64,000 nucleotides of DNA, from assembly GCF_001402915.1 (NCBI RefSeq), contig NZ_CP012945.1:1899501-1963500 (forward strand). Direction: 5' to 3'. Within the stretch, counting starts at the first letter, position 1; every line of letters begins with the position of its first letter. The notes beneath the pieces were generated by a model. That model was not told the origin of the DNA. It was given only the letters and a program-made list of their open reading frames with translations, and made no database searches. The position numbers and the translations under genes are program-made. Origin of the DNA: Devosia sp. A16 (GTDB lineage: Bacteria; Pseudomonadota; Alphaproteobacteria; Rhizobiales; Devosiaceae). Positions 21,483 through 29,881 of this stretch are shown here, piece after piece.

Positions 21483-21707
21483 CTACCGCTTCACCATCTC
21501 CGCGACGAGCGCCTCGGCCAAAATTTTCCCATCTGCAGCCTCATCCTCCGGCAGCTCGATCGGAATGCCCTTCGGCCCGTACACCCCTGCGAGCCCCGGC
21601 AGCCCGTGCTCGCCGCCCTCCTTTGGGTGAAAGCCGTGCGCCTTCAGCGCCGCGATCAGCACGCGGGCGACGGATGGATCTTCGATCTCGGCGACGATTT
21701 CGTACAG
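21483..21707 (-). CDS. Small DUF2007-like protein with non-standard start, after sdhB
   Basis: An open frame beginning two bases after the sdhB stop reads YEIVAEIEDPSVARVLIAAL, continues KAHGFHP, and ends LAEALVAEMVKR. This looks like the small DUF2007 'signal-transducing' proteins, which have an alpha/beta pattern and a length of 70-80 residues. No ATG, GTG or TTG is available: a TGA lies in frame upstream, so the only near-cognate start at the right place is CTG at 21707, with GGGAG about ten bases before it. It is either a CTG-started gene coupled to sdhB or a gene that has lost its start. Confidence 0.5.
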   Translation of the reverse strand: MYEIVAEIEDPSVARVLIAALKAHGFHPKEGGEHGLPGLAGVYGPKGIPIELPEDEAADGKILAEALVAEMVKR

Positions 21708-21708
21708 C

Positions 21709-22491
21709 TTATGCGAACTCCCGCGTCACCATCATCTGCTTGATCTCGGCAATTGCCTTGGCCGGGTTCAGCCCCTTGGGGCAGACCTTGGCGCAGTTCA
21801 TGATGGTGTGGCAGCGATAGAGCTTGAACGGATCCTCGAGATTGTCGAGCCGCTCCTCGGTGGCCTCGTCGCGGCTGTCGATCAGCCAGCGATAGGCCTG
21901 CAGCAGCACGGCGGGGCCCAGATACTTCTCGCCGTTCCACCAGTAGGACGGGCAAGAGGTCGAGCAGCAAGCGCAGAGGATGCATTCGTACAAGCCGTCG
22001 AGCCTGGCGCGGTCGTCGCGGCTCTGCAGCCACTCCTTCTCCGGCGTCGGCGTCGTGGTCTTCAGCCACGGCTCGATGGAGCGGTGCTGGTCGTAGAAGG
22101 TCGTGAGGTCCGGCACCAGATCCTTGATCACCGGCATGTGCGGCAAGGGATAGACGCTGATGTGGCCGGCGAAATCGTCCATGCCCTTGGTGCAGGCCAG
22201 CGTGTTGGCGCCACCGATATTCATCGAGCACGAGCCGCAGATGCCCTCGCGACAGGAGCGGCGCAGCGTCAGCGTCGGGTCGACCTTGTTCTTGATCCAC
22301 AGCAGCCCATCGAGGACCATCGGCCCGCAATCGTCGAGATCGACGAAATAGGTGTCGAGCCGCGGGTTCTCGCCGCTGTCCGGATCGTAGCGGTACACCC
22401 GGTATTCCTTGAGCCGCGTCGCCCCCGCGGGTTTCGGCCAGGTCTTGCCCGGCATGATCCGCGAGTTCTTGGGGAGCGTCAGTTCAGCCAT
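21709..22491 (-). CDS. sdhB: Succinate dehydrogenase iron-sulfur subunit
   Basis: Electron-transfer subunit of complex II. The 260-residue protein carries the [2Fe-2S] ligands in [15 protein letters not shown] plus a later Cys (ANTLACTKG), and the cysteine motifs for the [4Fe-4S] and [3Fe-4S] clusters, [15 protein letters not shown] and [17 protein letters not shown]. It is on the same strand as sdhCDA but separated from sdhA by four small genes, which is unusual; the nearest upstream gene ends only four bases before its start. Confidence 0.98.
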   Translation of the reverse strand: MAELTLPKNSRIMPGKTWPKPAGATRLKEYRVYRYDPDSGENPRLDTYFVDLDDCGPMVLDGLLWIKNKVDPTLTLRRSCREGICGSCSMNIGGANTLACTKGMDDFAGHISVYPLPHMPVIKDLVPDLTTFYDQHRSIEPWLKTTTPTPEKEWLQSRDDRARLDGLYECILCACCSTSCPSYWWNGEKYLGPAVLLQAYRWLIDSRDEATEERLDNLEDPFKLYRCHTIMNCAKVCPKGLNPAKAIAEIKQMMVTREFA

Positions 22492-22495
22492 CGGA

Positions 22496-22828
22496 CTATC
22501 CTACAATTTTGCATGTCTTCAGCGCCGCGGCCGACGTATTGGTCACCGTCATCACGTCATTGGCGCTCAGATTGCCGATCACCGCGGGATCGAACAGCTT
22601 GCCGGGGTCGGTCTGCGCATAGGTCGCGAGCTTCATCAGCTCGGGCTTCAGCTTGCTCGACAATTCCTTGGCATAGCACTGGCAGCTTTCCGCCGTGGCG
22701 CCGGGCACTTTCGAGCAGGCATCCGCCACGGCCTGCGCATCCGCCGACAGCCCGCCGCAGCCGGTGAGCCAGAGCGTCGCGAAGGCCCCGGCGACGAGCC
22801 CGATGGCTTTGGTGGAGCTGGGCGACAT
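22496..22828 (-). CDS. Small CxC lipoprotein of unknown function (sdh cluster)
   Basis: A 110-residue protein with a lipoprotein signal ([14 protein letters not shown]) and then a short helical domain with ACSKVPG and [13 protein letters not shown]. The Cys...CxC pattern recurs in the next gene upstream, and both have a similar size, signal and spacing, so they look like diverged tandem copies. I know no function. It ends four bases before sdhB. A role in the cell envelope is all that the sequence supports. Confidence 0.8.
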   Translation of the reverse strand: MSPSSTKAIGLVAGAFATLWLTGCGGLSADAQAVADACSKVPGATAESCQCYAKELSSKLKPELMKLATYAQTDPGKLFDPAVIGNLSANDVMTVTNTSAAALKTCKIVG

Positions 22829-22839
22829 GGGTGAAATCC

Positions 22840-23130
22840 TCAATAGTTCGGCTTGCAGATCTGGTTCGATTTGGCGACGTAGGTGTTGTACGCCTGATAT
22901 TTGTCGGCCGGCGGCGCCTTGCCCTTCATCGACGAAATGACGATCGCCATGAATTGCTCGTCGATCAGCGTCATCGCCGCATCCGCCTTGCAGCTGCAGA
23001 GCGCATCGTCGGAGGCGATGCCCATGCACACCTTGTAGAACTCGGCCTTCTGCGCCGCGCTCGGCGCCGCCTGCGCGGCTCCCGACAGCATCCCCAGCGC
23101 CAGCAGTGTTCCGAAAACCCGCTTCATCAT
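22840..23130 (-). CDS. Small CxC secreted protein of unknown function (sdh cluster)
   Basis: A 96-residue protein: signal peptide MKRVFGTLLALGMLSGAAQA, then KVCMGIASDDALCSCKADAA with the Cys...CxC arrangement, and a C-terminal Cys (NQICKPNY). It resembles the neighbouring lipoprotein in layout. Two ATG codons in tandem are possible starts (23130 and 23127). It sits 14 bases after the DUF3052 gene and 11 before the lipoprotein, so it is probably co-transcribed. Confidence 0.82.
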   Translation of the reverse strand: MMKRVFGTLLALGMLSGAAQAAPSAAQKAEFYKVCMGIASDDALCSCKADAAMTLIDEQFMAIVISSMKGKAPPADKYQAYNTYVAKSNQICKPNY

Positions 23131-23144
23131 TCGCCCCGTTTCAC

Positions 23145-23573
23145 TCACCGCAGTTCCTTGCGGATCATCAATTTCAAACCCGACCACACATCGCTGACCG
23201 CGGCCACCTTGATATCGACCAGTCCGATCGGCAGCACCACCTCGCGGATCGTATCCTCGGTGATGTCGGTCGGCACTTTGGCTGCCTTCTTCGGCCACGA
23301 AATCCAGATCATCCCATCGCGGGTAATCGCCTCCATCAACGGCCGGGCATTATCCTCGAGCACGCCGCGCGACGTGGCAAAGCCGTGGATGAAGTCCCAG
23401 CCCGTGCTGCCGCGCCATGCATCCCACTGCGTGTCGCGGACTTCAGCAAAATCTCGCGCCGACTTCAGCTCGCCCAGTTCCTCCGGCAACCCCAGAAACA
23501 GCACCCGCTGACCATCCTTCAGGCCAAGCTTCTGTGGCAGGGGTGTGCCAGAATAGCCAGACGCCGCAGTCAA
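23145..23573 (-). CDS. DUF3052 family protein
   Basis: A 142-residue cytoplasmic protein of unknown function. It begins MTAASGYSGTPLPQKLGLK, the family's typical N terminus, and contains the segments DGMIWISWPKKAAKV and VWSGLKLMIRKELR. Start is TTG, overlapping the stop of the gene upstream (TTGA), which indicates translational coupling. No catalytic motif is apparent. It lies within the interrupted sdh cluster. Confidence 0.83.
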   Translation of the reverse strand: MTAASGYSGTPLPQKLGLKDGQRVLFLGLPEELGELKSARDFAEVRDTQWDAWRGSTGWDFIHGFATSRGVLEDNARPLMEAITRDGMIWISWPKKAAKVPTDITEDTIREVVLPIGLVDIKVAAVSDVWSGLKLMIRKELR

Positions 23574-24019
23574 TCGCGCACCTGCAAGCCGTAGCTCGAG
23601 TCAGGGATCGCCGTGTCGGCATCCTCTCCAAGCCCCACGCAGTTCAGCAATCGCATGGCGCGGCCTAGGCTCATGAGGACATCGCAATCGAGGTCGTTGG
23701 CGTCAAAGGTCCAACCGTCGGACGGCCCGGGTCCGCGTAGCTGGAGCTTTCCAGCCGAGACTTCATAGGTGCCGGCGTCCCCAATTCCCTCATCGCCGCC
23801 GACCCAACCGGTAGAAACTACGCCGTCAGCCTCGAAACAGGCCGTCACAGTGTAAGGGATGCCCCAACTGGGCGCCTTTCGTTCGGCAAAGGTGCTTTCA
23901 CGTTGCCAGCATCCCACAAGTGAACGGGCTATTTCCCCTTCGGTAGCAGTGCGCACATCCATGGCAGCCGCACCGAATGAACTGGTCCCTAAAGCGGCAG
24001 TGACCAGAATCCACTTCAC
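23570..24019 (-). CDS. Secreted protein of unknown function after sdhA
   Basis: A 149-residue frame starting at GTG one base after the sdhA stop. A short signal peptide (ILVTAALGTSSFGAAA) is followed by a domain with four cysteines (LVGCWQRES, TACFEADG, LDCDVL, LNCVGLG). The LVGCWQ start resembles small lipocalin-like or META-like periplasmic domains, but I do not recognise it for certain. Its stop overlaps the next gene, so it belongs to the same transcript. Confidence 0.68.
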   Translation of the reverse strand: MKWILVTAALGTSSFGAAAMDVRTATEGEIARSLVGCWQRESTFAERKAPSWGIPYTVTACFEADGVVSTGWVGGDEGIGDAGTYEVSAGKLQLRGPGPSDGWTFDANDLDCDVLMSLGRAMRLLNCVGLGEDADTAIPDSSYGLQVRD

Positions 24020-24020
24020 C

Positions 24021-25829
24021 TCAGTACACTCTCGCCTTCGGCGCGATCTTCTTCAAACTGATGCCGCCTTCGCTCTCCGGCGTCAGCGGGTCAACATGCA
24101 CCGGGCGATAGCCCAGCGTCACCTTCCCCGCGCCGTCGATCCAGCTCAGCGTGTGCTTGCGCCAGTTCACATCATCGCGGTTCGGGTAATCCTCGTGCGC
24201 GTGGGCGCCGCGGCTTTCGTGTCGGGCCTCGGCCGAAACCACCGTGGTGGCGGCGCAGGCCATCAGGTTCTCGAGCTCCAGCGTTTCCACGAGGTCGGAG
24301 TTCCAGATCATCGAGCGGTCCGAGACCTTGAGATCGTTGAGCTCGCCATAGAGCGCAGTGATGCGCTCGACGCCCGACTTCAGCGATTCCGAGGTGCGGA
24401 ACACCGCCGCGTCTTCCTGCATGATGCGTTGCATCTTGTCGCGCACCTGGGCCGTCGGCGACGAGCCATTGGCATGGCGCAGCCGATCGAAGCGGGCGAG
24501 GATGCGCTCGTCTTCCGAGGCGACGATCGCCGGCACCATGGCGCCCTTGTCGACCACCTTGGCCGCCCGCAGCGCCGCCGCCCGACCGAACACCACGAGG
24601 TCGGTCAGCGAGTTCGAGCCCAGCCGGTTGGCGCCATGCACCGAGGCGCAAGCCGCTTCGCCCGCCGCCATCAGCCCCGGCACCACGCGGTCCGGATCGG
24701 CTTCGGTCGGGTTCAGCACCTCGCCGTGATAGTTCGCGGGGATGCCGCCCATATTGTAGTGCACCGTCGGCAGCACCGGGATCGGCTCGCGCGTCAGGTC
24801 GACGCCGGCAAAGATCTTGGCACTCTCGGTGATCCCCGGCAGCCGCTCGTGCAGGACCTTTGGATCGAGATGGTCGAGGTGCAGGAAGATGTGGTCCTTC
24901 TTCGGGCCGACGCCGCGGCCCTCGCGGATCTCGATGGTCATGCAGCGCGAGACCACGTCGCGGCTCGCCAGGTCCTTGGCGTTGGGCGCATAGCGCTCCA
25001 TGAACCGTTCGCCTTCGGAATTGGTGAGATAGCCACCCTCGCCGCGGGCGCCTTCGGTGATCAAGACGCCCGCCCCATAGACGCCGGTGGGGTGGAACTG
25101 CACGAACTCCATGTCCTGCAGCGGCAGCCCGGCACGGGCCACCATGCCGTTGCCGTCGCCGGTGCAGGTATGGGCCGAGGTCGCCGAGAAATATGAGCGG
25201 CCATAGCCGCCGGTCGCCAGCACCACCAGCTTGGCACGGAAGCGATGCAGCGTGCCATCATCGAGCTTCCAGGCCATCACCCCCTGGCAGGAGCCGTCGG
25301 CGCCCATGATCAGGTCGAGCGCAAAATACTCGATGAAGAACTGCGCATTGTTCCTGAGGCTCTGCCCGTAGAGCGTATGGAGAATGGCGTGTCCGGTGCG
25401 GTCGGCGGCGGCGCAGGTGCGCTGCACCGGCGGGCCGTCGCCGAACTCGGTCATGTGGCCGCCGAACGGCCGCTGGTAGATGGTGCCCTTTTCGGTGCGC
25501 GAGAACGGCACGCCATAGTGCTCGAGCTCGTAGATTGCCGCCGGCGCCTCGCGCGCCAGGTACTCCATGGCGTCGTTGTCGCCCAGCCAGTCCGACCCCT
25601 TCACGGTGTCGTACATGTGCCACTGCCAGCTGTCGGGACCCATATTGCCCAACGATGCGGCGATGCCGCCCTGGGCCGCCACGGTGTGCGAGCGCGTGGG
25701 GAACACCTTGGTGATGCAGGCGGTGTTGAGCCCCTGCTCGGCCATGCCCAGCGTCGCACGCAGCCCGGCGCCGCCGGCACCGACAATGACCACGTCGAAT
25801 TCGTGGTCGATGATCTCGTAAGCGGCCAT
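24021..25829 (-). CDS. sdhA: Succinate dehydrogenase flavoprotein subunit
   Basis: Catalytic subunit of complex II; oxidises succinate to fumarate with covalent FAD. The 602-residue protein has the FAD motif [13 protein letters not shown], the flavinylation His in [13 protein letters not shown], the active-site stretch [23 protein letters not shown], and the substrate-binding [11 protein letters not shown]. It follows sdhD by five bases. The next gene starts immediately after its stop. Confidence 0.98.
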   Translation of the reverse strand: MAAYEIIDHEFDVVIVGAGGAGLRATLGMAEQGLNTACITKVFPTRSHTVAAQGGIAASLGNMGPDSWQWHMYDTVKGSDWLGDNDAMEYLAREAPAAIYELEHYGVPFSRTEKGTIYQRPFGGHMTEFGDGPPVQRTCAAADRTGHAILHTLYGQSLRNNAQFFIEYFALDLIMGADGSCQGVMAWKLDDGTLHRFRAKLVVLATGGYGRSYFSATSAHTCTGDGNGMVARAGLPLQDMEFVQFHPTGVYGAGVLITEGARGEGGYLTNSEGERFMERYAPNAKDLASRDVVSRCMTIEIREGRGVGPKKDHIFLHLDHLDPKVLHERLPGITESAKIFAGVDLTREPIPVLPTVHYNMGGIPANYHGEVLNPTEADPDRVVPGLMAAGEAACASVHGANRLGSNSLTDLVVFGRAAALRAAKVVDKGAMVPAIVASEDERILARFDRLRHANGSSPTAQVRDKMQRIMQEDAAVFRTSESLKSGVERITALYGELNDLKVSDRSMIWNSDLVETLELENLMACAATTVVSAEARHESRGAHAHEDYPNRDDVNWRKHTLSWIDGAGKVTLGYRPVHVDPLTPESEGGISLKKIAPKARVY

Positions 25830-25834
25830 GCGGA

Positions 25835-26230
25835 CTAACCCCAGAAGACGAGCTTGGCGATGGCGCCCAGCGCCACCACGAAGAAAGAGGCGACGAACAG
25901 GTTGTTGGCGAGCATCGCCAGGCCATGTTCGCCCTTGTCGAAATAATCCTCGATCACGTCGCGCATGCCGTTGCGCATGTGGATCGAGACGTTGACCACC
26001 AGCAGTGCCAGCCCGATGGCGACGAACGGGTTGCGGGCGAGCTCGATCATCTCGGCCGGCGCCCGGCCGGCGAGGCTGACCACGAACCAGATGATGAACA
26101 GCGCGAACACGATGTTGATCGCGCCGGTGATGCGCTGGGTGATGAAGTGCCGGGTCGAGGCCTTGGCCTTGCCGTAATGGGTCGACGGGTTCTGGATCTG
26201 CGCCCGCGTGGGTTTATCGGAAGCGCTCAT
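25835..26230 (-). CDS. sdhD: Succinate dehydrogenase membrane anchor subunit
   Basis: A 131-residue membrane subunit that helps bind heme b and ubiquinone. Three helices are visible ([57 protein letters not shown]), and the heme-ligand region is [15 protein letters not shown]. The N terminus [19 protein letters not shown] is characteristic. Its ATG overlaps the sdhC stop by four bases. Confidence 0.95.
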   Translation of the reverse strand: MSASDKPTRAQIQNPSTHYGKAKASTRHFITQRITGAINIVFALFIIWFVVSLAGRAPAEMIELARNPFVAIGLALLVVNVSIHMRNGMRDVIEDYFDKGEHGLAMLANNLFVASFFVVALGAIAKLVFWG

Positions 26231-26613
26231 TTGAACCACACGAAGATTGCCCAGACGATCAGAGTCACGAGGATCGAAGCACCCAGCTGGATCCGCACCA
26301 CCAGCTCGCGGCCCGCCGGGTCCATCGCCCTCGCCGTATCCCAGACGAAATGGCGGACGCCGCCGAACATGTGGTGGAACAGCACCCAGGTGTAGCCGAA
26401 CAACACGAGCTGCCCCAGCCACATGCCGAAAAGCCAGGTGACGAAATCGAAGAAACCGCCCCCGACTGCCGCCCCCACCAGCCACAGCACCAAGAGCAGG
26501 GTGCCGCCATAGAGCGCTATGCCGGTCGCGCGGTGCACGATCGACATCGTCATGGTCAGGGTAAAGCGGTAGATCGAAAGATGCGGCGAAAGCGGCCGGG
26601 AAGAGGGAGCCAT
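26227..26613 (-). CDS. sdhC: Succinate dehydrogenase cytochrome b556 subunit
   Basis: A 128-residue membrane subunit. It begins with RPLSPHLSIYRFTLTMTMSI and continues SIVHRATGIALY, the family signature, has three helices, and carries the heme-ligand His in FHHMFGGVRHFVWD. It is the first gene of the sdh transcript, 60 bases downstream of a good promoter candidate. Confidence 0.96.
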   Translation of the reverse strand: MAPSSRPLSPHLSIYRFTLTMTMSIVHRATGIALYGGTLLLVLWLVGAAVGGGFFDFVTWLFGMWLGQLVLFGYTWVLFHHMFGGVRHFVWDTARAMDPAGRELVVRIQLGASILVTLIVWAIFVWFK

Positions 26614-26673
26614 GCTAGTCTCGCGCCTCGCCCGCCGGGAAGGCCGGGCGCTCCAGTTTGGAATGGTTCGAGA

Positions 26674-26702
26674 CTTCTAGCGGCGCTTTGCGCGGAGGTC
26701 AA
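26674..26702 (-). promoter_or_regulatory. Candidate sigma-70 promoter of sdhCDA
   Basis: On the minus strand TTGACC (26697-26702) and TAGAAG (26674-26679) are spaced 17 bases apart, about 60 bases before sdhC. It is one of the clearest promoter matches in the window. Confidence 0.55.
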
Positions 26703-26758
26703 AGGCTCTGCTTATGCCCAGCATTGCACTTTGGTTCTGCTATGCGCCGAGCGCGGGG

Positions 26759-26986
26759 CTAGCGCCGCGGAGTAAGCACTTCCGGCGCGACCCGCAGCGC
26801 TTCGAGTGTGAGCAACAGGCTCAGCACACGCTCGCTGCTGGGTCCGGACGCCACCGGGGTGGCGGACGAAAGCGTGGTCGAGGCGACGAGCCTTTGGCTG
26901 TCTTCGGCCAGGACATCCCGCACCAGGTTGCCATTCATCGCGAGCATCGCGATTGCTATGACTGTTCCCGCTGCGAGTCTGCCCAT
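26759..26986 (-). CDS. Possible small secreted protein upstream of sdhC
   Basis: A 75-residue frame starting MGRLAAGTVIAIAMLAMNGN, which could be a short signal or a single membrane helix. AAGGAC lies 13 bases before the ATG. No family is recognised and there are no cysteines. It ends just upstream of the sdh promoter candidate. I list it with low confidence; the remainder of the gap 26614-27138 holds no other gene that I can support. Confidence 0.35.
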   Translation of the reverse strand: MGRLAAGTVIAIAMLAMNGNLVRDVLAEDSQRLVASTTLSSATPVASGPSSERVLSLLLTLEALRVAPEVLTPRR

Positions 26987-27010
26987 CTCTTTCGTCCTTG
27001 TTGCGGGCGA

Positions 27011-27022
27011 TCTCGATCGAGA
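27011..27022. promoter_or_regulatory. 12-bp palindrome in divergent intergenic region
   Basis: TCTCGATCGAGA is a perfect palindrome 25 bases upstream of the small secreted frame and 116 bases upstream of the Nudix gene. It may be an operator; palindromes of this length also occur by chance. Confidence 0.25.
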
Positions 27023-27138
27023 TTTCCGCTGCTTGACGAGGCTTTTAGCGCGCTCCGAATGGCCCTGCGCTGAAGCCGCTATTCACAATCGGTTCAGCAA
27101 CGCATGATCTTTGTGCCGGTTCCCAAAGGAGAGACGAC

Positions 27139-27714
27139 GTGAACGAAAAAGTGCGGGTGCTCGGCGAAGAAGTGCTGTCGAACAACTGGGGCGTGGTGAA
27201 GAAGACCACGCTCGAACTTCTCCGCCGCAACGGCGAATGGCAACGCCAGGTGCGCGAAACCTACGATCGCGGCGACGGGGCCGGCGTGTTGCTCTACAAC
27301 CGCGAAAAGCGCAGCGTCATTCTGACCCGCCAGTTCCGCTTCCCGGTCTTCGCCCACGGCGAGGCCGGATGGCTTGTCGAGGTGGTGGCCGGCAAGCTCG
27401 ATGGGGACCATCCGGTGACCACGGCGAAAAAGGAAGCCGAGGAAGAATCCGGCTACCGCGTCCATGACGTCGAACTGGTGATGAGCGCCTATATGAGCCC
27501 CGGCTCGGTCACCGAGAAGCTCTCGCTGTTTCTCGCCGAGTACGACGCCGACTCGAGGGTCTCCTCGGGCGGTGGGCTCGAGGATGAAGGCGAGGACATC
27601 GAAGTGCTGGAACTTGGTATCGACCAGGCGTTGCAGATGATCGCATCAGGCGAAATCGCCGACGCCAAGACCATCATGCTGCTGCAGCATGTGCGGCTGC
27701 AGGGGATACTTTAG
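27139..27714 (+). CDS. Nudix hydrolase, NudK-like (GDP-mannose pyrophosphatase type)
   Basis: A 191-residue hydrolase of nucleoside diphosphates linked to another moiety. The Nudix box is GKLDGDHPVTTAKKEAEEES followed by GY; it aligns without gaps with the E. coli NudK box, but a His replaces the first Glu of the box. The N terminus (VLGEEVLSNNWGVVKKTTLE) and DGAGVLLYNREKRSVILTRQ are also NudK-like. The start is GTG with AAGGAGA seven bases upstream. Substrate is inferred from the family. It stands alone. Confidence 0.87.
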   Translation: MNEKVRVLGEEVLSNNWGVVKKTTLELLRRNGEWQRQVRETYDRGDGAGVLLYNREKRSVILTRQFRFPVFAHGEAGWLVEVVAGKLDGDHPVTTAKKEAEEESGYRVHDVELVMSAYMSPGSVTEKLSLFLAEYDADSRVSSGGGLEDEGEDIEVLELGIDQALQMIASGEIADAKTIMLLQHVRLQGIL

Positions 27715-27763
27715 CGCTCTGCGCCGCGCTTTCCACGCCCACCTGCCGAGCCTCCTCTATCGG

Positions 27764-27846
27764 GTCATTCCCGCGAAAGCGGGAACCTCCGTTTGCGAAA
27801 CTCGCGGCACGCACAAGAACAGAGCCCCCCGCTTTCGCGGGGTGAC
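27764..27846. repeat. Intergenic palindromic repeat (family B)
   Basis: GTCATTCCCGCGAAAGCGGG and CCCGCTTTCGCGGGGTGAC face each other over about 40 bases, after the Nudix gene. The same arms occur at 57364-57440. Confidence 0.75.
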
Positions 27847-27878
27847 ACCGAGTTCTGGGTGACAACAGCGATTAGAGC

Positions 27879-28115
27879 TCAGTTCGTTACGAACGGGTCC
27901 GCGTCCACATCCAGCGTCGCATAGCCCTCGGGCAGCTTGACCGTAAGCGTAGCGCCGGTCTCGCGCGGATCGAGCATCAGCATCGACAACATCTGCGCCT
28001 TGGCCAGCGACGGCGTCGACTTCGAAGCGCCGATCTGCGGCTGGCTGGCGAACACGGCGAGCGGCAACGCCAGGGCGACGAGGCCGGCGGCGGCGAGGAT
28101 CAGCTTGATCTGCAT
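27879..28115 (-). CDS. Small secreted protein of unknown function
   Basis: A 78-residue protein with a clear signal peptide (MQIKLILAAAGLVALALPLA, then VFA) and a mature part of about 55 residues ending LPEGYATLDVDADPFVTN. No cysteines. Family not recognised. GAGG lies ten bases before the ATG. It follows the SET-domain gene on the same strand after 106 bases, with room for its own promoter. Confidence 0.65.
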   Translation of the reverse strand: MQIKLILAAAGLVALALPLAVFASQPQIGASKSTPSLAKAQMLSMLMLDPRETGATLTVKLPEGYATLDVDADPFVTN

Positions 28116-28221
28116 TTTCGGGACCTCAAAATCTGGCGCATAGCGCGTTTGTTGTCCCGTTCTAGCGCTGGCTGCCCGAACCCGCCTTGAACCCGCCGTT
28201 CATGTTCGGTTTAGCGCCGGT

Positions 28222-28662
28222 CTACAGCTCTCCGCGCAGGACCTTGGCTTCCGGCAATTGTAGATACGCTTCGGGTACCGGCTGAGCGAAGTAGTCCAGG
28301 GTGAATTCCTCGCCCAGTTCCACCGCGCGACCGCAACGCATGTGCTTTCCGTCAGGATCGATCACCACGTTGGGGTCGGACGAATGGTTGATCAGGCCGT
28401 AGCTGGTCCTCAGCGGTCGCACCAGCAGCAGCTCCGGCGTCACGGCGTTCCATTCCAACACCTCCAGCACTTGCGGAAACCGCTCCCACTCGACCAGTTG
28501 CCCATCGAGCATAGCCAGCAGTTCGCCCGGCTTACGAGCCCGGCTGGTAAACAGCCCGCGCCCTGCGATCCGGCTTGGCCCGACCACCGCATCGGCGACG
28601 GTCGGCACGAACGCCCCGTCGCCGAGAAAGATCTCGGTAAAGCTGTCGATGTGTACGTTCAT
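28222..28662 (-). CDS. SET-domain protein (putative protein-lysine methyltransferase)
   Basis: A 146-residue protein that is essentially a bare SET domain. The opening SRIAGRGLFTSRARKPGE is the SET-N signature, LINHSSDPNV is the NHSxxPN knot motif that binds S-adenosylmethionine, and ELGEEFTLDYF is the GEExxxDY motif with the active Tyr. There are no pre- or post-SET cysteine clusters. Its start overlaps the stop of the hydrolase gene (ATGA), so the two are co-translated. Target is unknown; free-living bacteria with such stand-alone SET proteins are known but few are characterised. Confidence 0.87.
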   Translation of the reverse strand: MNVHIDSFTEIFLGDGAFVPTVADAVVGPSRIAGRGLFTSRARKPGELLAMLDGQLVEWERFPQVLEVLEWNAVTPELLLVRPLRTSYGLINHSSDPNVVIDPDGKHMRCGRAVELGEEFTLDYFAQPVPEAYLQLPEAKVLRGEL

Positions 28663-29333
28663 CTTGCTGCCTCCACGAGCAGTTCAGTGAGCTCCACCGG
28701 TTTGTCGATCGGCACGTCGTGACCGCACGCGACTTCGCGCACCGTCCATCCGGGCAGCCCGCGGAATCCATCCGCAATGCCCTGGAAGCCGTTCCAGCCG
28801 GTCGCGACGATATAGGTCTTTCTGGGCACCGCCTTGTAGGCGCCTGTGACTTTCAGCCGCTCCGTCAGCGTCGCCGTCGGCTGCGGCGTCGCCTTGCTGT
28901 CGACCCAGGCGCGATCCGCCTCGTCGAGGTAGTCGCCCGGCGAGGAGGCCGGCGCCTCGGTCAACTGTCCGCCGAGTTCCCAGCCCGGCGCAAAGTCGGT
29001 GAAGCCCTGCCCATCCTCGGGGACGAACGCATCGAGATAGACGACCGAACGCACCCGCTCGGCGATCCGCTCCAGCGCTCCCGTGGCGACGATCCCGCCA
29101 TAGGAGTGCGCCACCAGCACGACATCCTCGAGGTCGTTCCACAGCACCTCGTTGACGATGTCATCGACATGCGTGCTCAGGGTGATCGGCAATCGGTTGA
29201 GGTGCGAGCGCTCGGCCAGGCCGCTCAGCGTCGGCGCATGCACCCGGTGCCCGCCCGCCCGCAGCCGGTCGGTGACCCGCACCCACGACCAGCTTCCCGT
29301 CCAGGCGCCATGCACGATCACGAACGTCGCCAT
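28659..29333 (-). CDS. Alpha/beta hydrolase
   Basis: A 224-residue cytoplasmic hydrolase of the small esterase/salicylate-esterase-like type. It begins MATFVIVHGAWTGSWSW, with the oxyanion HGAW; the nucleophile elbow is VAHSYGGIVA (Ser), and the catalytic His is in ACGHDVPIDKPVELTELL. ATG at 29333 is chosen because GGAGGA lies six bases upstream; an earlier ATG at 29354 is possible. Co-translated with the SET gene and divergent from an HxlR regulator. Confidence 0.88.
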   Translation of the reverse strand: MATFVIVHGAWTGSWSWVRVTDRLRAGGHRVHAPTLSGLAERSHLNRLPITLSTHVDDIVNEVLWNDLEDVVLVAHSYGGIVATGALERIAERVRSVVYLDAFVPEDGQGFTDFAPGWELGGQLTEAPASSPGDYLDEADRAWVDSKATPQPTATLTERLKVTGAYKAVPRKTYIVATGWNGFQGIADGFRGLPGWTVREVACGHDVPIDKPVELTELLVEAAR

Positions 29334-29348
29334 CCCATCCTCCATTGA

Positions 29349-29397
29349 TTGCATTTTGCAAGTGATTGCACGTTACAACCAAAAATTGTAGTTTGCA
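29349..29397. promoter_or_regulatory. Divergent promoter region with four TTGCA repeats (putative HxlR operator)
   Basis: TTGCA occurs at 29349, 29356, 29366 and 29393, and TACAA-N7-TTGTA forms an inverted repeat at 29374-29390. All lie in the 67 bases between the divergent hydrolase and HxlR genes. HxlR-type regulators usually bind such sites next to their own gene; the assignment is inference. Confidence 0.5.
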
Positions 29398-29400
29398 ACC

Positions 29401-29832
29401 ATGGAGAACCCCGACGTACCTGCCCACCGTTCCGGCTGCCCGATCAACCTCGGCCTCGAGGTGTTCGGCGACAAATGGAGCCTGTTGATCGTTCGCGACA
29501 TGATGTTCGCGGGGAAGCGGCACTTCCGCGAATTCCTCGCTTCGGACGAGGGCATTTCCACCAACATCCTCGCCGACCGACTGGTGAAGCTCGTCGAGGC
29601 GGGGGTACTGACCCGCGCCGACGATCCCCAGCACAAGCTGAAGGCGATCTATTCGTTGACCGAAATGGGGATCGAGCTGTTGCCGATCGTGGCGGAGATC
29701 AGCCGCTGGAGCCGCAAGTACCAGCCCGTCGATCCGGCACTGGCCGCCACCGGCGAGGCGCGCGATCGCGGCGGGCCGGAGGCAGTAGCCGCCCAGATGG
29801 ACGCGCTGCGGCGCATCCACCTGAACGGCTGA
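29401..29832 (+). CDS. HxlR-family transcriptional regulator
   Basis: A 143-residue winged-helix protein. The family signature runs from RSGCPINLGLEVFGDKWSLL through IVRDMMFAGKRHFREF to NILADRLVKLVEAGVL. Cys13 in SGCPIN is the conserved position that can sense thiol-reactive compounds in some members. It is divergent from the hydrolase-SET pair and probably controls it; that is inferred from position and the shared repeats. Confidence 0.92.
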   Translation: MENPDVPAHRSGCPINLGLEVFGDKWSLLIVRDMMFAGKRHFREFLASDEGISTNILADRLVKLVEAGVLTRADDPQHKLKAIYSLTEMGIELLPIVAEISRWSRKYQPVDPALAATGEARDRGGPEAVAAQMDALRRIHLNG

Positions 29833-29881
29833 TGGTGGCGCTCCGCCCGGGTCCCAACCCTGGTTGCGCCACCCTCGTTGA

